From: CAZYVD01 sp964651045
GTDB taxonomy: Bacteria; Zhuqueibacterota; QNDG01; DSAB01
Length of the DNA stretch: 33,199 bases
Direction: 5' to 3'
Assembly (NCBI GenBank): GCA_964651045.1
Contig: CAZYVD010000026.1
Span: forward strand, 1 to 33,199
Made by a program: the position numbers and the translations under genes. The notes under the pieces are model-generated. The model saw only the letters and a program-made list of their open reading frames with translations, had not been told where the DNA came from and did no database searches. Positions 1 to 8,731 of the stretch are shown here, piece after piece (position 1 is the first letter of the stretch; each line of letters opens with the position of its first letter).

Positions 1-2
1 CG

Positions 3-944
3 ACATATGAAAAGTTTGAGATGCATAGATATATTCAGGAGATGCCTTTTAATTCGAGCAGGGGGTGTCCATATCAATGCGTTTTCTGTCCCAATAAGCT
101 CATAAACAGAAAGTACAGGATGAGAAGTGCAGAGAATGTTGTCGATGAAATCGAATACTGGTATAGAAAAGGCTATCGGATTTTTAATTATGATGACGAT
201 AACTTCACTCTGATAAATGAACGAGTATATCGGATCTGCGACGAGATCGAAAAGAGAGGGATAAAAGATATTGAGCTGAGATGTTCGAACGGGATAAGAG
301 CAGATCGTGTTAATAGAAGACTGCTGAAGAGAATGAGAGAGGTTGGTTTTAACTATATCGCATTCGGCGTAGATGGCGGAAACAACAGGATGCTCGAGAT
401 AAATAAAAAGGGAGAGACAATCGAGCAGATAGAGCAGGCAATAAAGGATGCATGCGATCTCGGTTTTGATGTAAAGATATTCGTGATAGTAGGCATGCCT
501 TATGAGAGGCTTGAGGATGTCGAAGACTCTTTGAGGATTGTCCAGAAATATCCCATAAAGAGGGTCATCTTAAATAATCCAATCCCTTATCCAGGTACAG
601 AACTGTTCGAGACGGTTAAGAAGAACAACTGGTTTATCAAACAACCAGAGGAGTATCTGAATTATGTTACAGAAAATGAAAACATTCCTGTCTTCGAGAC
701 ACCAGAGATTTCCAGGGAGGAGAGAATAGAACTTCTGAAGAGGTGCAGGAAGATTGAAAAGATGGTAACGCGTGATGCTGTGAAGAGGATGTATAAAAAA
801 TACTCATTTCTGGCATCCATAGCAGGATATCTTTTTGCTTCTGACATCATAGAGAATATGTTTTTCAAAAATGTCATATTTCGCAGGTTCATTGAACATA
901 TAAGATACAGGAGAACACTTCGAAAGGTAATACCAGAGGTTTAG
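3..944 (+). CDS. Radical SAM protein, 5' end outside the window
   Basis: The reading frame is open to the left edge (codons for TYEKFE precede the first ATG at 21), so the N-terminus lies upstream. The visible part begins just before the radical SAM cluster motif SRGCPYQCVFC (CxxxCxxC), which binds the [4Fe-4S] cluster and S-adenosylmethionine. It is followed by a TIM-barrel-like stretch with YDDDNF and by GVDGGNNRMLEINKKGE, which resembles the segment of B12-binding/radical SAM proteins after the cluster. In that family a cobalamin-binding domain of about 150-200 residues normally lies upstream, but it is not visible here. The C-terminal 60 residues are basic and partly hydrophobic. The gene ends 8 bp before a glycosyltransferase and heads the polysaccharide operon, so a role in modifying a lipid or sugar precursor is inferred. 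The substrate is unknown. Confidence 0.85.
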   Translation, partial: TYEKFEMHRYIQEMPFNSSRGCPYQCVFCPNKLINRKYRMRSAENVVDEIEYWYRKGYRIFNYDDDNFTLINERVYRICDEIEKRGIKDIELRCSNGIRADRVNRRLLKRMREVGFNYIAFGVDGGNNRMLEINKKGETIEQIEQAIKDACDLGFDVKIFVIVGMPYERLEDVEDSLRIVQKYPIKRVILNNPIPYPGTELFETVKKNNWFIKQPEEYLNYVTENENIPVFETPEISREERIELLKRCRKIEKMVTRDAVKRMYKKYSFLASIAGYLFASDIIENMFFKNVIFRRFIEHIRYRRTLRKVIPEV

Positions 945-952
945 AGGAGCCA

Positions 953-2137
953 ATGTTACGAGTCCTAATGATAACATATTCTGTGTATGAATTTGACAAC
1001 AGGGTCGAGAGGTATTGCAAATCCCTAAATGGTCTTGGCCATCGAGTAGAGGTTATTTGTCTGTCAAAGAATTGTCCTATCAGAAAAGAGGAGTATTATG
1101 ATGGCATAAAATTGTATAGGATGGGATGCAGAAGGTTTGATGAGACGAGTCCTATTTCATATCTTGTCAGATTGCTCAGATTCTTGATTAGAGCCTTTTT
1201 CCTGGTTTCAAGGCTCCATATAAAAAAAAGATACGATGTGATTCATTACCACAACATACCCGATTTCGGTATATTTTGCACAATAGTTCCAAAGATATTT
1301 GGAGCCAGGATAATCCTTGACATACACGACCTTGTGCCCGAATTCTATGCCAGAAAATTTTCGATTGAAGAAGACCATCCAATTGTGAGATTGCTTAAAT
1401 GGATAGAGAAAATATCATGTTCTTATGCTGATCATGTTTTAACTGCAACAGATATCTGGAAGGAGATAGTCGTTGAGCGATCTGTGGAGCAAAAGAAGTG
1501 TTCTGTCATTCTCAATACACCATATCCTCCTTTGTTTGACAGTGTTAAAAATGGAGCAGTAAAGAAGCAGAAAAGCCGTTTTACAATGCTGTATCATGGT
1601 GCGCTGAATGAGCATTTTGGAGTCGATATTGCTGTAAGAGCAGTAGCCATCATAAAAGAGAGGGTTCCTGAGATACTGTTTAAGATATATGGCACTGGGA
1701 GGGAGGAGGATAATCTGAAGAAGCTTGTTAAAGAGCTTGGTATTTCAAAAAATGTCTATTTTCACAAACCAGTACCAAGAGAGAAGATTCCAGCATTGAT
1801 TAATGATGCTGATATCGGTGTAGTGCCAAAGCGGTCAGAAAGATTTTCAGACAAGGCCTTGAGCTCCAAGCTGCTGGAGTTTGTCTATATGAATAAGCCA
1901 GTGGTTGTTTCAAGAACTACTGCATCAGAGAGATATTTTGATGAAACAATGGTTCTTTACTTTGAACCAGAAAATCAATTCGATCTTGCAAGAGGAGTCA
2001 TTTATCTATACGAGAATCCGGAAAAGAGGAGAGAGCTTTCACGAAATACAGAAAAGTTTAACAGGAAACATCAGTGGAAAGATTATGAAGCAGTATATAT
2101 CGATATATTGAATAGTCTGAAGAATAGAGATCATTGA
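953..2137 (+). CDS. Glycosyltransferase family 4 (GT-B fold)
   Basis: This 394-residue protein has the expected GT4 length and layout. The N-terminal Rossmann domain opens with MLRVLMITYSVYEFDNRVER and contains DVIHYHNIPDFG and ILDIHDLVPEFYARK. The C-terminal domain carries MLYHGAL, the IYGTGREEDNLK segment and LSSKLLEFVYMNKPVVVS, which corresponds to the nucleotide-sugar-binding 'NKLxEYMAxGKPVV' motif. It should transfer a sugar from a nucleotide donor onto a lipid-linked glycan at the cytoplasmic face of the membrane. A GAGGAG sequence just upstream serves the ATG at 953. Its stop lies just before the next ATG, consistent with one transcript. Donor and acceptor cannot be read from the sequence. 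Confidence 0.9.
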   Translation: MLRVLMITYSVYEFDNRVERYCKSLNGLGHRVEVICLSKNCPIRKEEYYDGIKLYRMGCRRFDETSPISYLVRLLRFLIRAFFLVSRLHIKKRYDVIHYHNIPDFGIFCTIVPKIFGARIILDIHDLVPEFYARKFSIEEDHPIVRLLKWIEKISCSYADHVLTATDIWKEIVVERSVEQKKCSVILNTPYPPLFDSVKNGAVKKQKSRFTMLYHGALNEHFGVDIAVRAVAIIKERVPEILFKIYGTGREEDNLKKLVKELGISKNVYFHKPVPREKIPALINDADIGVVPKRSERFSDKALSSKLLEFVYMNKPVVVSRTTASERYFDETMVLYFEPENQFDLARGVIYLYENPEKRRELSRNTEKFNRKHQWKDYEAVYIDILNSLKNRDH

Positions 2138-2148
2138 GAAGGATCGTC

Positions 2149-3375
2149 ATGGACCTCTTGAACTTAAATTCATTCTTGAGATTTAGCTACTTTTTAAAAT
2201 TCAAAAATCCTGATTATCGGTTCGATATGAGCGGAATCGATAGGGGCAGATTTAATCGGATCGATGAAGAGGCGCTGATTGACAGGGGGATCAAACTGTG
2301 GATCGAAGCGATTGAAAAAAATTTTGTGACGAACAAAAAGCATCTTGTGCCGATAAGTGGGGGGCTCGACAGTCGTGCAATTCTGGCCGCGCTTTTAAGA
2401 TTTACAGAAGCAGAAAACATAACGACCTACACATTTGGAACACCAGGGACTCTTGATTATGATATAGGAAACCGCATTGCAGGTGCGGCAGGAACAAAAC
2501 ACTGGCGGTTTGATCTGACTGAAAACAGATACACAATTGAGGAGCTGCTTGATGTATCGAAGCGGATTCACCATCAAACGGTTCTATTCCATCATCCTCC
2601 GATTTGGAAGATTGATGAGTTGTTTTCAGATTTTGTAGTATGGTCTGGATTTGCAGGTGGGCCCGTGAGCGGTTCACATTTTCCTGCAAGGCCTTCAACC
2701 GATCCTGATGAGGCAAAATTGTCCTTTATAAAAAAGGAAACCTTTGTAAAATCGGTTTTGCTCTCAAACAGCAGTGAATCGGATTTTTCCAACATTATTG
2801 ATTTTAAAGGTCTCGATCGAAATGTCATGACCTATGAGGAGCAGATCGATTTTGAAAATCGTCAGTTGAAATACATAGCTCCTCATCTTTTGATGGATGG
2901 CTTTGAGTATAAGACACCATTTCTTCATTCCCCATTTTTTAACTTTATGCTTGGAATCCCGAACAGGTATCGACACGGCCGTTATCTATATAAAAAAATG
3001 TTGTTTAGGCTTAGTCCTGAACTCTTCAAAATTGAGACAAAGTCGTTGATGGGCCTGGTGGTAAATACAACAAGATGGAGAATCCAGATCAGAAGGATAA
3101 GATTTGGTATCAGGAGGAGGGTAAACAGAATAAAACCAATATTTTTCGATCCGAACATTAACTTCGTAGATTTTGATGATACCATAAGGGAAGAGCCGAG
3201 CCTGCGGAAGGTAATACATGATAATGTCATGGATTTAAAGAAGCGGAATATTATCGACTGGATAGACATTGAGTCGATATGGAAAAGTCACATTAATAAA
3301 AGAGCCAATCATGCAGATGCTCTTCTCGTATTGGCTTCGCTCGAAATTCATTTGAAGGCAGGAAAGAGGCTGTAA
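2149..3375 (+). CDS. Asparagine-synthase-like amidoligase without glutaminase domain
   Basis: The protein (408 residues from ATG 2149) has an intact ATP-pyrophosphatase PP-loop, SGGLDS at residues 70-75. It also has the late AsnB-family block YKTPFLHSPFFNFMLGIPNR followed by a basic K-rich segment. Canonical AsnB starts with a roughly 200-residue glutaminase domain using Cys2; that domain is absent. The enzyme therefore probably activates a carboxylate as an acyl-adenylate and couples it to ammonia or another amine. The frame also allows a TTG at 2134 overlapping the previous stop, but ATG 2149 is better placed behind GAGAAGGA at 2136-2143. Asparagine-synthase-like proteins are known in exopolysaccharide loci, and the FemAB-like neighbour supports an amide-forming step on the glycan. 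The actual substrate is unknown. Confidence 0.82.
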   Translation: MDLLNLNSFLRFSYFLKFKNPDYRFDMSGIDRGRFNRIDEEALIDRGIKLWIEAIEKNFVTNKKHLVPISGGLDSRAILAALLRFTEAENITTYTFGTPGTLDYDIGNRIAGAAGTKHWRFDLTENRYTIEELLDVSKRIHHQTVLFHHPPIWKIDELFSDFVVWSGFAGGPVSGSHFPARPSTDPDEAKLSFIKKETFVKSVLLSNSSESDFSNIIDFKGLDRNVMTYEEQIDFENRQLKYIAPHLLMDGFEYKTPFLHSPFFNFMLGIPNRYRHGRYLYKKMLFRLSPELFKIETKSLMGLVVNTTRWRIQIRRIRFGIRRRVNRIKPIFFDPNINFVDFDDTIREEPSLRKVIHDNVMDLKKRNIIDWIDIESIWKSHINKRANHADALLVLASLEIHLKAGKRL

Positions 3376-3381
3376 GAGAAA

Positions 3382-4413
3382 ATGATTGTAGAATTACTAA
3401 AAAAAGAAGATGAAAAGTTGTGGGATGAGTTTGTCAAGCAGAATGATGATGCAACGTTTTTTCATCAAATAGGATGGAAACAGTTAGTGGAGAATGTCTA
3501 CAGATACAGGCCATTCTATCTGATGGCAAGGGATAGTGGTTCTGGAACTATAAGTGGAATTCTTCCTCTTTTTCTCATCGACTCTTTTGTTGGAGGCAGG
3601 AGATTGATCTCTCTGCCTTTCTCTGTGCTCGGAGGCCTTTGCTGTGTTACAAAAGTGGCAGAGAGGATGTTGATTGAGAAGGCGGTAGAGCTTTCGAGGG
3701 AATTAAATGTAAGGTATCTTGAATTGAGACAGACTAAAAGATCGGAGGGGCCCTTCCAGACCTCAGAGAGATATGTAAATTTTGTTCTCCGGCTCAATAG
3801 CGATCCGGACGAGTATTTTAAAATGCTGAGGCCGGATATAAGGAGGTGCTTGAGGAGAGCAAAAGAGAACGATTTGGAGATAAGGATCGATTCAGGACAG
3901 ATCGAGGATTTTTACAGGATCTATTCGATCGGGCAGAGAAATTTTGGCACTCCTGTCGAGAGCTTCAGATGGATAGAGGGACTTTTCGATACCTTTCCTG
4001 AAAACCATTTGATAGCGACAGTCTCTTATAGGAATAGAATAATACTTGCAAAGATCATAAGAAAGTACAGGGACGAGGTATCACCACTGCTCAGCTATGG
4101 ACTGAAGGAGTTTAGAAATCTATATGCAGAACACCTGCTGCTCTGGCACCTGATCGAGCAGGCCTACAGGGAGGGATACAGACGGTTTGTATTTGGAAGA
4201 AGCATCCCGTCCAGCGGTACATTCTCATTTAAGATCGGCTGGAGGGCAGAACCTATGCAGCTGTATTATCAGTATTACCTTCACAGAGCAAGAGGTGTAA
4301 TGGATATGAGTCAGGAGGGAAGAAAGAGAAGGATGTTTGCGCGGATATGGAGAAAGATGCCGCTTACTATTACAAACAGTGTTGGGCCGATAATCAGAAG
4401 GTGGTATCCATAG
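3382..4413 (+). CDS. FemAB/GNAT-fold acyltransferase, exopolysaccharide type
   Basis: At 343 residues it matches the FemAB-like proteins found in polysaccharide and PEP-CTERM loci (about 350 residues). The N-terminal half contains DEFVKQNDDATFFHQIGWKQ, typical of the first GNAT-like domain. The second half contains the characteristic LRPDIRRCLRRAKENDLEIR segment, then YGLKEFRNLYAEHLLLWHLI and FKIGWRAEP near the end. FemAB-family enzymes move an acyl or aminoacyl group onto an amino group of a cell-wall precursor or polymer. It starts 7 bp after the amidoligase-like gene, so the two may act in sequence. No exosortase or PEP-CTERM protein is visible in the window, so the named PEP-CTERM subfamily may not apply in function. 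Confidence 0.8.
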   Translation: MIVELLKKEDEKLWDEFVKQNDDATFFHQIGWKQLVENVYRYRPFYLMARDSGSGTISGILPLFLIDSFVGGRRLISLPFSVLGGLCCVTKVAERMLIEKAVELSRELNVRYLELRQTKRSEGPFQTSERYVNFVLRLNSDPDEYFKMLRPDIRRCLRRAKENDLEIRIDSGQIEDFYRIYSIGQRNFGTPVESFRWIEGLFDTFPENHLIATVSYRNRIILAKIIRKYRDEVSPLLSYGLKEFRNLYAEHLLLWHLIEQAYREGYRRFVFGRSIPSSGTFSFKIGWRAEPMQLYYQYYLHRARGVMDMSQEGRKRRMFARIWRKMPLTITNSVGPIIRRWYP

Positions 4414-4468
4414 GAAATTAGATGACCGAATAGAATATGAGTATAACAAAAAAGAAGGGTGCTGACAG

Positions 4469-4933
4469 ATGATTCCTCCATACAATCCAGTAAAACATAT
4501 TTATAGAGAATTTTTACAGCTTATAAGGAGGCATGCATTCCCCAGCTCTCTGAGGAATCTCCTTCTCAGGATGTCCGGCGCAAAGGTAGGGAAGAATGTC
4601 TATATTGGACAGGAGTTTTTTGTGTTTGACTCTGGAAGAACGGAACTCCTGACAATAGAGGACGATGTTGGTATAGCCCCTTTTGTCATCATATTGATCC
4701 ACTCTTCTCCAGGCCAACCAGTGCTTGAGGAGTTTTATCCAACATCTACAAAACCAGTAACAATAAAGAGGGGAGCTTGGATTGGTGCAAGATCGACTAT
4801 ACTGGGAGGTGTGACCATAGGAGAGCATGCGGTTGTTGCGGCTGGCTCGGTTGTAACAAAGGATGTGCCTCCATATACGGTTGTTGGAGGAGTTCCTGCT
4901 GTAACTATAAGAAGGCTGAAAAAGAATGGCTGA
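4469..4933 (+). CDS. Hexapeptide-repeat O-acetyltransferase
   Basis: This 154-residue protein is a left-handed beta-helix acyltransferase like maltose/galactoside O-acetyltransferases. Visible hexapeptide turns include VGKNVYIGQEF, AWIGARSTILGGVTIGEHAV and VAAGSVVTKDVPPYTVVGG. The His in VIILIHSSP sits where the family's catalytic histidine is expected. It probably uses acetyl-CoA to acetylate a sugar hydroxyl in the glycan. The N-terminal 35 residues are basic and lack the membrane segments of larger O-acyltransferases, so it should be cytoplasmic. An AAGAAGGG precedes the ATG. Its last 8 bases overlap the deacetylase start. Confidence 0.88.
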   Translation: MIPPYNPVKHIYREFLQLIRRHAFPSSLRNLLLRMSGAKVGKNVYIGQEFFVFDSGRTELLTIEDDVGIAPFVIILIHSSPGQPVLEEFYPTSTKPVTIKRGAWIGARSTILGGVTIGEHAVVAAGSVVTKDVPPYTVVGGVPAVTIRRLKKNG

Positions 4934-5819
4934 GAATAGAGTCTCGGTACTGATAACATGTGATATAGATCCAACTCCAGAGGCGTCACTCGGAGAGAAG
5001 AGGGGTGCGCTTCAAAGGACTCTTGAGCTGTTTGATAAGTACAATATCAAATCCACTTTTTTTTATGTTGCATCGGTTGCGAAAGATTACACAAGTCAAA
5101 TTGAGGCGCAGCTTGCAGGTGGACACGAGATCGGATGCCATGGATTAAACCATGATGAATACGAGGAATATAATAGACTGGAGGGGAGTGTTCAAAGAGA
5201 CCTTTTGACGAGGGCAACTGCAATACTGAGAGAGCTTTCAGGAAAGGAGATCAAATCGTTTCGCGGGCCAAGGGTAAAGACATCAAACATCACACATGGG
5301 ATTTTGGAGAGTCTCGGATACAGTGCAGATTCTTCGGTCTGCTCGCAGAGGATCGATTTCGTTAGCTCCAACCTGATCAATCTTAAATGGATAACGGCAC
5401 CGAGATTGCCGTATAATCCCAGTATTAGCAGTGCTTTTAAGAGGGGGAAGAGAAGAATCGTTGTCGTTCCTGTATCTGCGATAGTGGTTCCATTTCTTTC
5501 AGGCGCACTATATACATTTGGTCTTGGTTTTATGAAAACATTTTTCAGGCTGCTGTATATTGAATCAAAGAAAAGTGGAAAACCAGTGGTCTATATTCTT
5601 CATCCTGCCGAATTTGCAAGAAGAACAGAGAGACGGAAAGAGAGATATTCATTAAGGGTGGAGGGTTTCAGGTTCAGAAGATCTGAGTTTTTCTTTGAAC
5701 AGGACGAAGAGAGAAGATATGAATTGAATGATCGTCTGATGGAATTTATCTCGTCATATCCTGATGTTGAGTTTATAACGGTAAATGATTTTGTATTAAA
5801 ATTTAAGGGTGAATCATGA
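4926..5819 (+). CDS. Polysaccharide deacetylase family protein (CE4/NodB-like)
   Basis: The 297-residue protein begins directly with the catalytic domain. Motif 1 is TCDIDP, with candidate metal or base aspartates D13 and D15. Motif 2 is HEIGCHGLNHDEY, with His72 and His76 as the HxxxH metal pair. Motif 3 is FRGPR at 112-116, and a late HPAEF supplies the last catalytic histidine. CE4 enzymes remove N- or O-acetyl groups from polymers using a divalent metal. No signal peptide is seen, so it may act on a cytoplasmic lipid-linked precursor. A hydrophobic stretch around residues 175-200 could be a membrane contact. It overlaps the acetyltransferase gene by 8 bp and the O-antigen ligase gene by 4 bp (ATGA), consistent with translational coupling. 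Confidence 0.87.
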   Translation: MAENRVSVLITCDIDPTPEASLGEKRGALQRTLELFDKYNIKSTFFYVASVAKDYTSQIEAQLAGGHEIGCHGLNHDEYEEYNRLEGSVQRDLLTRATAILRELSGKEIKSFRGPRVKTSNITHGILESLGYSADSSVCSQRIDFVSSNLINLKWITAPRLPYNPSISSAFKRGKRRIVVVPVSAIVVPFLSGALYTFGLGFMKTFFRLLYIESKKSGKPVVYILHPAEFARRTERRKERYSLRVEGFRFRRSEFFFEQDEERRYELNDRLMEFISSYPDVEFITVNDFVLKFKGES

Positions 5820-7300
5820 AGAATAGGTTAATAGAGAAGAGATATATATTTGGGAATGTTCCTTTTACAACCGTGATTCTTGGAATATTTATGGGAATTG
5901 TTGCCGGTATAATCTTATACTATACGGTCTCAAGGAGCATAACAATTTTTATGACAGGAATTGCCTGTTTTATTTTGATAGTTCCATTTTTAATAATCTA
6001 TCACAAGATTGCAAAAAGATTTCTAATAGCAGTGCTGATTTTGACCCTGCCACTTGTCATCGACAAGACCATAAATGTTGATTCTCTGCACCAGGGAGGC
6101 GCAAAAGGATTTGTAATATCGCTTCACGACATTGCACTGGCATTTCTATTTATTATATGGATAAATGATATTGTAGTAAACAGGAAGTCAGGAATCAGAT
6201 TCTTCAAAAGATTCACAATTGTTGTTCTTGGAATAATTTCCATGGCTGCTCTTTCAATGATAAAGGCTGCGGATAGAATGTTTGCTATTTATGAATTGAT
6301 TGAAATATTCAAGATGTATCTGATAATGATATATATAGCAAACTATATTGCCGAGAGTGGAGACATAAAATATGTTGTCACTTTCCTGATAATTGGACTC
6401 CTCATCGAGGGGGTCTTAGTATTAATAGAGCTTGCATCTGGCTCGCCTCTGAACATGACAGTTCTTGGTACAAAGAGTGCAGTGGATACAATCGAGTTTT
6501 CTAAACATCGCGTAGGTGGAACGCTTGGTGGGGCAAATGGGCTTGCATGGTATCTTGATTATATTTTGCCGCTTGTATTTGCCGTGATTATTAATAGAAT
6601 ACGGAAAAGTTATAGAATAATACTGACATTTGTTTTTCTCCTTGGAGTTATTTCACTGATCTTCACATTCTCAAGAGGCGGTTGGATTGCATTTCTCATC
6701 GGATCCTCCATCGTGTTGCTGTTCTATTTGAGAAGGCTGCCTATGATAAAAAAGCTATATATAGCAGTTGTAATAATTTTAATACTTGGTGTTTCTTTGA
6801 TGCTGATCCTGAGCGTTCCAAATCCGATAAAGGAAAGATTTACTGTCGACGACAGGGGTTCTGCCTATTCAAGAGTGAAACTGGCAGAGGTTGCTTTTGC
6901 CATGATTAAGAGTAATCCTGTAATTGGTGTCGGCCTGAACAACTATACACTCGTGCATCATGAGTATGACTATGGTGTCGACAAGATAACCAGTTATTAT
7001 CCCGTTCCGGTTCACAATGTATTTTTGCAGCTTGCAGCAGAGATTGGAATTCCTGGAGTTGTATTTTTTATAGTATTTATTTTCTTGATATATATTAATT
7101 CATCCAGATATGTGCTCTCTTCTGATGGGTTTGGCGGCTGCATATTGACTGGAATAATGGGAGGTATTACCGCAGGTCTTGTACAGGCAATGGTGGAAAA
7201 CAGCAGTCTGGGTAGCTACAATCTGCTGCCATTCTGGTTTTTATCCGGTGTGGCAATTGGAATATATGAACATAAAAGAGATAATGAGACAGGAGATTGA
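5816..7300 (+). CDS. O-antigen ligase / Wzy-type polymerase family membrane protein
   Basis: This 494-residue protein is mostly hydrophobic, with about a dozen predicted membrane segments, as expected for the Wzy_C/O-antigen ligase superfamily. Diagnostic segments are FTFSRGGWIAFLIGSSIVLL and, after a long periplasmic loop, VIGVGLNNYTLVHHEYDYG and PVHNVFLQLAAEIGIPG, with the conserved loop histidine. It joins lipid-linked oligosaccharides outside the membrane, either polymerising repeat units or attaching them to an acceptor; the sequence alone does not separate these. It starts by ATGA overlap with the deacetylase and is followed directly by the flippase, the classic Wzx/Wzy pairing. Confidence 0.88.
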   Translation: MKNRLIEKRYIFGNVPFTTVILGIFMGIVAGIILYYTVSRSITIFMTGIACFILIVPFLIIYHKIAKRFLIAVLILTLPLVIDKTINVDSLHQGGAKGFVISLHDIALAFLFIIWINDIVVNRKSGIRFFKRFTIVVLGIISMAALSMIKAADRMFAIYELIEIFKMYLIMIYIANYIAESGDIKYVVTFLIIGLLIEGVLVLIELASGSPLNMTVLGTKSAVDTIEFSKHRVGGTLGGANGLAWYLDYILPLVFAVIINRIRKSYRIILTFVFLLGVISLIFTFSRGGWIAFLIGSSIVLLFYLRRLPMIKKLYIAVVIILILGVSLMLILSVPNPIKERFTVDDRGSAYSRVKLAEVAFAMIKSNPVIGVGLNNYTLVHHEYDYGVDKITSYYPVPVHNVFLQLAAEIGIPGVVFFIVFIFLIYINSSRYVLSSDGFGGCILTGIMGGITAGLVQAMVENSSLGSYNLLPFWFLSGVAIGIYEHKRDNETGD

Positions 7301-8730
7301 TGAGCAACTTCTCCAAGATTATAAAAAATACGGGTTTTGTACTCATTGCAACCATTTTGAGGATGGTATCTTCCCTGGTGCTTGTCCTTCTTGTTGCGAG
7401 GTATCTTGGTTCGACTGGAATGGGTAAGTTCTCTGTTGTGCTTTCTCTTTTCTGGCTTTTCCAGAAAATGGCCACAATGGGTCTTGAGCCAATTACGATC
7501 AGAGAGGTCGCAAAGGATAAGTCTATTGGAACAAGATATCTCTCGAATGGAGTATTGATAGGTACTCTTTCCTCTTTTCTAATGATAATCGTGATGTATA
7601 TTTTTGCAAATGTTGCTAACTATTCTCACGATGTTGTTTTAGGCACATATATAATGGGAGTTGCACTGATCCTTACCACTGTCAATTTGATTTTCAGGAG
7701 CATATATATAGCATTCGAGAGGGCAGAATATATTCTATTTAGTGATTTTTCCGAGACAATACTCAAACTAATCTTTGGAATAGTTGTATTATCTTTGGGT
7801 TATGGACTGATTTCTGTTATCATTGTTATTGCATTTTCACAACTGGTGAGACTTTCTATAAACATCTATGTTACATCAAGATATTTATTTAAGATACAGT
7901 TTAAGATAGACACTAAACTATGCAGATGGTTATTGAGAACAATGCCTGCATTTGCCGGAACCCAGATAATAAATGGATTCTCTGGCAACATTACCGTGAT
8001 CATTTTGTCCTTATTGATGGGAATGGAACTGGTAGGTTATTACAGTGCTGCGATGAGGTTGATAGGCAGTTTCCGGCTGATTCTTCAGAGTTATAAATCT
8101 GCAATTCAGCCTGTAGCTGCAAGAATTTACAACACAAGCATAGTAAAGCTTCGAAGTTTTTGTATGGAATCTATACGATATATACTCATGCTGACGATTC
8201 CTGTGTGTGCTGGAACACTAATCCTGGCAGAGAGGATCGTTGTTCTTTTATTTACTGATGAATTTGTGACCTCTGGAAGAATTCTACAATTTCTGGTATG
8301 GATACTCATTCTTTATGGTGCATCGATGGTTTTTACTTCAATATTAATTGCCAGCAACAATCAGAGGGTAAATTTCAGAATAATAGGTATCAGCCTGATT
8401 GCCAGAATATTACTCGCACTTGTCCTTATTCCGGTCTTCAGTTACTACGGTGCTGCTGTTGCTGTTTTGATCTCGAATCTTGTTAATTTTTCTCAGAAGT
8501 ATTATTTCATAAATAAAAAATATTTTAAGATCCCATTGTTTGAGATATCGTGGAAGATTTTAGTATCATGTTTACCGATGATCGTTTTTCTCATATCTTT
8601 TCCCGGTCTGAACATCTTTTTATTGATCTTTCTGTCTTCTATCATCTATTTGATATTCCTGCTTATCTTTGGCGAGATCGATTTAAGGGTCATCGGTCTT
8701 TCGAGTGTAAAGACTTTTATAAAAAGGTAG
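7300..8730 (+). CDS. Wzx-like polysaccharide flippase (MOP superfamily)
   Basis: The 476-residue protein opens with FSKIIKNTGFVLIATILRMV and LVLVLLVARYLGSTGMGKFS, the standard N-terminus of polysaccharide-type MOP flippases. Alternating hydrophobic segments (about 14) run to the C-terminus. It likely moves undecaprenyl-linked oligosaccharides across the inner membrane. A TTG at 7297 is in frame, but ATG 7300 shares a base with the previous stop (TGATG) and has AGGAG 4 bp upstream, so I prefer ATG. It lies between the ligase/polymerase and a GT2 enzyme, matching a Wzx/Wzy-dependent pathway. Confidence 0.88.
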   Translation: MSNFSKIIKNTGFVLIATILRMVSSLVLVLLVARYLGSTGMGKFSVVLSLFWLFQKMATMGLEPITIREVAKDKSIGTRYLSNGVLIGTLSSFLMIIVMYIFANVANYSHDVVLGTYIMGVALILTTVNLIFRSIYIAFERAEYILFSDFSETILKLIFGIVVLSLGYGLISVIIVIAFSQLVRLSINIYVTSRYLFKIQFKIDTKLCRWLLRTMPAFAGTQIINGFSGNITVIILSLLMGMELVGYYSAAMRLIGSFRLILQSYKSAIQPVAARIYNTSIVKLRSFCMESIRYILMLTIPVCAGTLILAERIVVLLFTDEFVTSGRILQFLVWILILYGASMVFTSILIASNNQRVNFRIIGISLIARILLALVLIPVFSYYGAAVAVLISNLVNFSQKYYFINKKYFKIPLFEISWKILVSCLPMIVFLISFPGLNIFLLIFLSSIIYLIFLLIFGEIDLRVIGLSSVKTFIKR

Positions 8731-8731
8731 T

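Noticed and set aside
2134..2148. TTG 2134 as start of the asparagine-synthase-like gene
   Set aside because: ATG 2149 has a well-spaced GAGAAGGA; the TTG has none.
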